From: Trueperaceae bacterium
GTDB taxonomy: Bacteria > Deinococcota > Deinococci > Deinococcales > Trueperaceae
Reading direction: 5' to 3'
NCBI GenBank assembly: GCA_003567075.1
Contig: PXAU01000071.1
Location: forward strand, 1 to 29,479
DNA: 29,479 nt
In this document: one piece after another, positions 24,618 through 29,479 of the stretch
Layout: every line of letters begins with the position of its first letter
Numbering within the stretch: position 1 is the stretch's first letter
The notes under the pieces: generated by a model
Database searches by the model: none
Told to the model about the DNA's origin: nothing
Seen by the model: only the letters and a program-made list of their open reading frames with translations
Position numbers and translations under genes: made by a program

Positions 24618-25835
24618 TCAGGAGGCGTTGCCGGACACGCGCCGGCGCCAGGCGCGTCGCCACCACGCCCGCCACAGGCGTAGGCGGTAGGCCTCGGCGC
24701 CGGCCCGCCACGACCCCGGCCGCAGCCCTGCCCACAACGCTGACAGCGCGATCAGGAAGGGATGGAGCAGGGCCCACGCCACCACCGGCCATCCCATCAG
24801 GTCACGCCTGCCGAGCCGGGCCAAGCCCAGGTGCATGCCCGTCAGGACGACCGGCAGCACCACCGCCCAGGAGGCCAACAGCCAGCCCTGGCCAGCCGGC
24901 CACCACGGCGCGGTCAGCGTCGCCAGGGCGAGCGACAGGCTGTGGAGCCCCAACCAGGCGATGCCGGCCAGGAAGCCCGGGTGGTAGTGCTGCGGGTGCT
25001 GGTAGCGCGACACCCAGCGCCGTCGCTGGCGCACGAACTGCGGCCAGGAGCCGGCCGCCTCGGTGAGCACGCGCGCCTCGGGCGCGTCAGCGAAGGCGAC
25101 GCTGGCGCCCGGGAGGGCGCCGAGGCGCTGGGTCAGCAGGTCTTCGTCGCCCGACGGCGCCCGACCTGCCACGCCGAAGCGGCCGGCGGCCTCGAAGGCG
25201 GCGCGCCGGTAGGCCTGGTTGTTGGCCGAGCTCGCCACGCGCGCACCGAGGCGCAACAGCGCGCTGTTGGTCAGCATCAGCGAGGCCCAATCGACCGCCT
25301 CGACGTGCCCCAGCAGGCCGCGGGCCCGTCCGGGTCGCGCCGTCTCGACGTAGCCCGCCACCATCACGTCGTTGACGTCGGCGCTGGCGAGCAGCGCGCG
25401 CAGCCACCCGCGCTCGAAGCGGCAGTCGGCGTCGGTGGTGACGATCCAGGGCGCCGAGCCCGCGGCGATCCCGCAGGCGACCGCGTGGACCTTCGGCGCC
25501 AGGCGTCGCGAGGGTGTGCGAACCGACACCAACCGCACCCGCCGGTCGCGCTCGGCGGCCGCACGCACGACGTCGGCGGTGCCGTCGTCGGAGCGGTCAT
25601 CGACGACCCACACGGTGAACGCTCCCGGGTAGTCCTGCGCCAGCAGCGATGCCAGCGTTGCGGGGAGGGCCGACGCCTCGTTGCGCGCCGGCAGCACCAC
25701 GTCGACCGGCAGCCAGGCACGGGCCGCGCCTGGCCGCCGCGCGCGCCCGTCGCGCAGCAGTGTCAGGCTCAACAGCAACGCCAACAGGGCGTAGCCGAGC
25801 GCGAGGACGAAGCTCAGCATCGGCAGTGAAGCCAT
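24618..25835 (-). CDS. GT2-family membrane glycosyltransferase
   Basis: An inverting GT-A glycosyltransferase of 405 residues. One membrane helix near residues 7 to 25 precedes the catalytic domain, which has V-V-L-P-A-R-N-E, V-V-D-D-R-S-D-D-G-T, the D-x-D-type T-T-D-A-D, G-D-E-D-L-L-T-Q and Q-R-R-R-W, the pattern of processive or carotenoid/lipid glycosyltransferases. Three or four C-terminal helices follow. The start is the ATG at 25835, supported by a TAGGCT 5 bases upstream; a further in-frame ATG at 25850 precedes that promoter. The product could be a glycolipid or a carotenoid glucoside, the latter common in this phylum, but I cannot decide. Confidence 0.88.
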   Translation of the reverse strand: MASLPMLSFVLALGYALLALLLSLTLLRDGRARRPGAARAWLPVDVVLPARNEASALPATLASLLAQDYPGAFTVWVVDDRSDDGTADVVRAAAERDRRVRLVSVRTPSRRLAPKVHAVACGIAAGSAPWIVTTDADCRFERGWLRALLASADVNDVMVAGYVETARPGRARGLLGHVEAVDWASLMLTNSALLRLGARVASSANNQAYRRAAFEAAGRFGVAGRAPSGDEDLLTQRLGALPGASVAFADAPEARVLTEAAGSWPQFVRQRRRWVSRYQHPQHYHPGFLAGIAWLGLHSLSLALATLTAPWWPAGQGWLLASWAVVLPVVLTGMHLGLARLGRRDLMGWPVVAWALLHPFLIALSALWAGLRPGSWRAGAEAYRLRLWRAWWRRAWRRRVSGNAS

Positions 25836-25840
25836 GCCCG

Positions 25841-25846
25841 AGCCTA
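25841..25846 (-). promoter_or_regulatory. -10 element of the GT2 gene, leaderless type
   Basis: TAGGCT on the minus strand, 5 bases before the ATG at 25835. It is the same hexamer as in the btu and aroA promoters. No ribosome site is present. Confidence 0.55.
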
Positions 25847-25886
25847 GCAAGCACGTACGGGCGCGCGAAGATCGGCATCGACACGG

Positions 25887-25892
25887 TAGCCT
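25887..25892 (+). promoter_or_regulatory. -10 element of the helicase gene, leaderless type
   Basis: TAGCCT, 5 bases before the GTG at 25898. It faces the GT2 -10 across about 40 bases, so the two divergent promoters must share or overlap their upstream regions. Confidence 0.5.
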
Positions 25893-25897
25893 CGAGC

Positions 25898-28255
25898 GTG
25901 CACGCCGCTGCCCCGTCCCTGAACGGCGATTCCTTCCACGCCTGGCTGGCGGGCGTTGGCGAGGGGCACGCGCAGGTGGCTGCCTACGCCTTCCTGCCGC
26001 CTCGGCGAGCGCATCACCTTGCGGCGGGTGCGCCGTGGGATGCGCTGCTCGCCCGCCTGGACCTGCGCCCCTACGCCCATCAGGCGCGCGCGCTCCAGCT
26101 CCTGGCAGCGGGCCACGACGTCGTGGTCGCCACGGGCACCGCCTCGGGCAAGTCGCTCGTCTACCAGCTGCCGATCATGGCCGCGCTCGCGGGTGGGCAG
26201 ACCGCCCTGGCGCTCATGCCGACCAAGGCCCTGGCTGCCGATCAGGAGGAGCGCTGGCGCGAGCTCGCGGTCCGCCTCGATCTCGATCCGGACGCGATCG
26301 TGCGTTACGACGGCGACATGCCGAACAAGGCGCGCCGCGCCGCACGCGATCGGGCGCGCGTCGTCATCACCAACCCCGACATGCTCCATTACGGCCTGCT
26401 GCCCTTCGCGCATGGCTGGCGTGACCTCCTCGGTGCCTTGCGTTGGTTGGTCATCGACGAGCTCCACGCGTACCGCGGCGTCCTCGGTGTACACGTGGCC
26501 AACGTGGTGCGGCGGGCACTGCGTCTGGCGGCGGCGTTCGGTGCCGCGCCGGGCGTGGTCGCCGCCTCCGCCACCATCGGCAACCCGGCGCAGCACCTGC
26601 GTCGCTTGAGCGGACGCCCTGCGCATGCCGTCGAGGCCGACGACGCGCCGCGGGGCCCGCGCGAGGTGGTGGTGTGGCGTCCGCCCGACCTGCCGGGCGG
26701 CGCTGGTCGCCGTCGCAGCGCGACCGCCGAGGCGGCGCAGGTGGCGCTGGCGCTGGCGCTGGCGGGGGTGAAGACGCTGGTGTTCTCGAACACCCGGCGC
26801 GGCGCCGAGCTGGTGCGGCGCGCCACGGTCCAGCAGGCGCCGCCGGCCTTGCAGGGCGCCATCGCCAGCTACCGCGGCGGCTACACGGTCGAGGACCGGC
26901 GCCGCATCGCCGCGGGCTTCAAGACGGGCGACGTGCGCCTGCTGGTCGCCACGAGCGCGCTGGAACTCGGGGTGGACGTCGGTGGCGTCGATGCGGTGGT
27001 GCTGGTGGGGTACCCGGGCTCGCAGGCGGCCTTCTGGCAGCGCTCCGGTCGTGCGGGGCGCGGCACTGCGCGGAGCCTCACGCTGTGGATCCCCGGTCCC
27101 GATCCGCTCGACGAGTACTACCTGCTGCACCCCGAGCGCCTGCTCGAGGGGTCGCCCGAGAACGCCGTCGCCGATCCCTGGAACGAGGCGCTGCACCCGC
27201 TGCACGTGCGCTGTGCGGCGGCCGAGCGTCCGCTCACGCCGGGCGAGTCCGTGATCGCGCCGTGGCTCGACCTGACTCGGCTCCCCGGCCTCGTGTCGGT
27301 GCCAGCGGTTGCTCCTGGCGACCCGGAGCGGTGGGCCAGCGTCCGCCGCTACCCGCACCGGGCGGTGCGCGTCCGCGGCGGCACGGGCCCGGGACGCGTG
27401 CGGTTGCGCGACGCCGACGGCCGCACGCTCGGCATGGTCGACGGTGGCGAGGCGCTGCGCGAGGTGCATCCCGGCGCGGTGTACCTCCACCAGGGGGAGG
27501 CCTACCTGGCGGCGCGGCTCGATCTCGAGCGGGGCGAGGCGGTGCTGCTGCCGCACATCGAGGACTACTACACCCAAGCACGGTCGCAGACCGACGTGGA
27601 GGTGCTGGAGGTCTGGCCCGAGGGGCGGCGCATGGCTGCGGGCTTCGCTCCGGACGACGTCGTGATGCGGCCGCCGCTCGGTGTCTCGGTGGGGCGCGTT
27701 CGCGTGCGGACGGCGGTCACGGGCTACGTGCGGCGGCGTTTCCACCAGCGTGGCGTCCTCGACGAGCGCCCGCTCGACCTGCCCGAGATCAGTTACGTCA
27801 GCCAAGCGCTCTGGTTCGACGTTGGTGCGGTGGCCGAGGCGGTCGCGCCCGACCTCCTGCCTGCTGCGATGCACGCTCTCGAGCACACGCTGATCGGGCT
27901 GCTGCCGGCCTTCGTCATGTGCGAGCGCGCCGACGTCGGAGGTGTCTCGTACCCTCGTGACCCGGTCGGGGGCCGACCGCTGGTGTACGTCTACGACGGA
28001 CATCCTGGCGGCGTCGGCTATGCCGCCGCGGGCGCGGCGGTGTTCGACGCCTGGTTGGCGGCGGCCGTGGCGCTGCTGGCTGGCTGCCCCTGCGAGGCCG
28101 GCTGTCCCCGCTGCGTGCTGTCGCCCAAGTGCGGCAACGGCAACCAATGCCTCGACAAGCGCGCCGCGCATCGACTCGGCAGGGCCTGGGCCGCCTGGTC
28201 GCAGGCCGCCAGGCAGGCCGCCACGCAGGCCGCACCCGAGGTGGTGCGGGCCTGA
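25898..28255 (+). CDS. MrfA/YprA-like DEAD-box helicase with DUF1998 cysteine cluster
   Basis: A superfamily 2 DNA helicase of 785 residues. Walker A T-G-T-A-S-G-K-S is at 79 to 86 and the DEAH-like box D-E-L-H at 187 to 190. S-A-T-I-G-N and the second RecA lobe with E-L-G-V-D-V and Q-R-S-G-R-A-G-R-G follow. The C-terminal DUF1998/MZB domain has cysteines at 730, 732, 736, 739, 745 and 751, of which four probably bind zinc. In Bacillus subtilis, MrfA works with the nuclease MrfB in repair of mitomycin-type damage; no MrfB-like gene is visible here. The length is close to B. subtilis YprA. The GTG start follows a close -10. A repeated Q-A-A-x tail (bases 28201-28236) ends the protein. Confidence 0.92.
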   Translation: MHAAAPSLNGDSFHAWLAGVGEGHAQVAAYAFLPPRRAHHLAAGAPWDALLARLDLRPYAHQARALQLLAAGHDVVVATGTASGKSLVYQLPIMAALAGGQTALALMPTKALAADQEERWRELAVRLDLDPDAIVRYDGDMPNKARRAARDRARVVITNPDMLHYGLLPFAHGWRDLLGALRWLVIDELHAYRGVLGVHVANVVRRALRLAAAFGAAPGVVAASATIGNPAQHLRRLSGRPAHAVEADDAPRGPREVVVWRPPDLPGGAGRRRSATAEAAQVALALALAGVKTLVFSNTRRGAELVRRATVQQAPPALQGAIASYRGGYTVEDRRRIAAGFKTGDVRLLVATSALELGVDVGGVDAVVLVGYPGSQAAFWQRSGRAGRGTARSLTLWIPGPDPLDEYYLLHPERLLEGSPENAVADPWNEALHPLHVRCAAAERPLTPGESVIAPWLDLTRLPGLVSVPAVAPGDPERWASVRRYPHRAVRVRGGTGPGRVRLRDADGRTLGMVDGGEALREVHPGAVYLHQGEAYLAARLDLERGEAVLLPHIEDYYTQARSQTDVEVLEVWPEGRRMAAGFAPDDVVMRPPLGVSVGRVRVRTAVTGYVRRRFHQRGVLDERPLDLPEISYVSQALWFDVGAVAEAVAPDLLPAAMHALEHTLIGLLPAFVMCERADVGGVSYPRDPVGGRPLVYVYDGHPGGVGYAAAGAAVFDAWLAAAVALLAGCPCEAGCPRCVLSPKCGNGNQCLDKRAAHRLGRAWAAWSQAARQAATQAAPEVVRA
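28201..28236 (+). repeat. 12-base repeat at the helicase C terminus
   Basis: Three in-frame units of GCAGGCCGCCAG type at 28201, 28213 and 28225, with small changes, encode Q-A-A-R, Q-A-A-T and Q-A-A-P. Confidence 0.8.
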
Positions 28256-28276
28256 GCCCGGTCGTCTGGGCGGTGC

Positions 28277-28282
28277 TACACT
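28277..28282 (+). promoter_or_regulatory. -10 element of the 28291 gene, leaderless type
   Basis: TACACT, 8 bases before the GTG at 28291; the same hexamer stands before the TraB-family gene. It suggests that this gene pair is transcribed separately from the helicase. Confidence 0.5.
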
Positions 28283-28290
28283 GGCAGGCC

Positions 28291-29145
28291 GTGCGCGTCG
28301 GCTTCGTCAACACCGTGCTGTGGGAGCGCTACGGGCCGTTCTGGGTCGAACTGCTGCGGGCCGCCGGCGCCGAGGTGGTGCTGCCGAGCGCCGATGACGT
28401 CGTCGCGGCCGCCGCGGAGGTGCCGGCAGACGAGGGCTGGATGCCGCTGCTCGCGCGGGCGTCGCTGCGGGCGCTTCCCGACGTCGATCTGGTGCTCCTG
28501 CCACGCCTGGCGCCCGAAGACCATCAGGGTCCTGGGTCGGCGCAGGACCCGTGGGTGATGGACGTGGCCGCCATGCTCGCGCGCAGCGAGCCCGGGCGCG
28601 CTTCCGTGTGGACCGTGCCAGCCGAGACCGGCCCCGGTGTCGAAGCGGTCGCGATCCCGTTGCTGACGCGTGCGGTGGGCGAGGTCGGGCGCGTGCGGCG
28701 GGTGTGGGAGCAGTTTCGGGTGGCCGCACAGCAACCGTGGCGTCCGCGGGCCAGGGCCAACTCAGGCGCCGGCGGCCGCTTCGTCGCGGTGACCGGCGCG
28801 CCGTGGTGGTGCACGCCGGCCTTGATAGCCGAACTGGCGCGACCGGGCGAGCGCCTAGGCGGGCAGCACGAGGTGGCGCCCGCCGAACTGCGTGCCGAGG
28901 GGCGACGCTGGCGCGCCGACCTCGTGGACCCTGACGCCGAGGCGCTGGGCGCCGTGCGGCGCTTCGCCCGGCGCGGCGACGTCGACGTGGTGCGTCTGAT
29001 CGTTGACCCAGCTCGCGCGGCCGACGCCTGGTTGGCGCGCCGCGCGCGTGAACTGGCCGCGGCGCGGGTCGAGCCCGTAGCGCTCGACCAGGTGGTCACG
29101 CTCTCCGACGTGGTGCGGGCGCTGGTGCCGGGTTCGTCGGCGTGA
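28291..29145 (+). CDS. Uncharacterised protein with a faint DUF2229-like N terminus
   Basis: I do not recognise this 284-residue protein with certainty. Its N terminus (V-R-V-G-F-V-N-T-V-L-W-E-R-Y-G-P-F-W, then L-R-A-A-G-A-E-V-V-L-P) resembles the opening of DUF2229 proteins related to 2-hydroxyacyl-CoA dehydratase activators (a short strand, a Y-x-P-F-W, a helix, then E-V-V-L-S). The iron-sulphur cysteines and ATPase motifs of those enzymes are missing; the only cysteine I see is in P-W-W-C-T-P. The rest alternates strands and helices without known motifs. No signal peptide. The GTG start is set by the TACACT 8 bases before it, 35 bases after the helicase stop. It is coupled to the small membrane protein behind it. 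Confidence 0.75.
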   Translation: MRVGFVNTVLWERYGPFWVELLRAAGAEVVLPSADDVVAAAAEVPADEGWMPLLARASLRALPDVDLVLLPRLAPEDHQGPGSAQDPWVMDVAAMLARSEPGRASVWTVPAETGPGVEAVAIPLLTRAVGEVGRVRRVWEQFRVAAQQPWRPRARANSGAGGRFVAVTGAPWWCTPALIAELARPGERLGGQHEVAPAELRAEGRRWRADLVDPDAEALGAVRRFARRGDVDVVRLIVDPARAADAWLARRARELAAARVEPVALDQVVTLSDVVRALVPGSSA

Positions 29146-29462
29146 CGGCCCTGGCCGTGGTGGTCACGGCCGCCTACGCGGTCATCAACGCCTTCGGGGC
29201 CTGGGCGGTGCTGCGCCGGCGGCAAGCGGTGGCGCTCGGGTTCATGGCGGCGGCGGTGGTGCTCACCGTGGCCGCGGTCGCGACCGGTTTCGGGCATGCC
29301 AGCGCCTTCGTGTTGACCCTGATCGGGGCCGTGGGCGCCTCGCTGACGTCATGGATCAACGCCCGCACGGTGCTCGGCCGGGTGGTGCCGTGGCGCCACG
29401 TGCTGCGGGCCGCCTACGGTGGCATCGTCGTGCTGCTGGTCGGCCTGGCGCTGCGCGGCTGA
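29142..29462 (+). CDS. Small membrane protein of unknown function
   Basis: A 106-residue, strongly hydrophobic protein with about four transmembrane helices (near 3-22, 30-50, 53-70 and 86-104), linked by short basic turns (R-R-R-Q and R-T-V-L-G-R). The GTG start at 29142 overlaps the stop of the preceding gene (GTGA), so the two are very likely made together. I recognise no family. It may anchor or gate the preceding soluble protein, which is only a guess from the coupling. Only 17 bases remain in the window after its stop, so the operon may continue. Confidence 0.75.
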   Translation: MTALAVVVTAAYAVINAFGAWAVLRRRQAVALGFMAAAVVLTVAAVATGFGHASAFVLTLIGAVGASLTSWINARTVLGRVVPWRHVLRAAYGGIVVLLVGLALRG

Positions 29463-29479
29463 CGCCACGCCCGCCCGCC

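Overview
The window is an ordinary, gene-dense, very GC-rich bacterial chromosome segment with 26 protein genes. It has no mobile elements, tRNAs, rRNAs or CRISPR arrays. Several features point to Deinococcota, perhaps a Truepera-like lineage. These are the zinc-motif-free ribosomal protein L31, a csaB gene next to a DUF5693 gene (the surface-polysaccharide pyruvylation pair used with SLH-domain envelopes), and many genes with a TAnnnT -10 element only 5 to 8 bases before the start codon, the leaderless style known from Deinococcus and Thermus. The phylum assignment is an inference; there is no rRNA here to prove it.

Layout, left to right. The window opens inside a VWA-domain gene (+). Facing it is a minus-strand operon, pyrG-udk-DUF5693-csaB-TPR (7464 down to 1269), which joins CTP/UTP supply to cell-surface polysaccharide modification. 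Divergent from pyrG run gmk, rpoZ, argR and a 763-residue secreted TPR protein. A TraB-family membrane protein (-) and a GAF histidine kinase without a response regulator (+) diverge from each other, followed by rpmE (-). Then comes the overlapping operon aroA-cmk-nadK, with a SAM methyltransferase behind it. zapE (-) converges on the methyltransferase and diverges from a cobalamin riboswitch and the vitamin B12 importer operon btuF-btuC-btuD. Two glycosyltransferases follow on the minus strand (GT4, GT2). Divergent from GT2 is an MrfA/YprA-type DEAD-box helicase with a DUF1998 cysteine cluster. The window ends with a two-gene unit of unknown function: a soluble protein whose N terminus faintly recalls DUF2229, and a small membrane protein.

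Working together: pyrG, udk, gmk, cmk and nadK supply nucleotides and cofactors. csaB, DUF5693 and the two glycosyltransferases probably act on the envelope. The btu genes import corrinoids under B12 control. The signals most worth a second look are the set of leaderless promoters, an ArgR lacking most of the usual arginine-contact residues, a Pro-Trp-Arg repeat inserted in ZapE, the pyrG-surface operon with an inverted repeat at its promoter, and the uncharacterised gene pair at the right edge. I did not find a clear new defence, mobile or CRISPR-like system.
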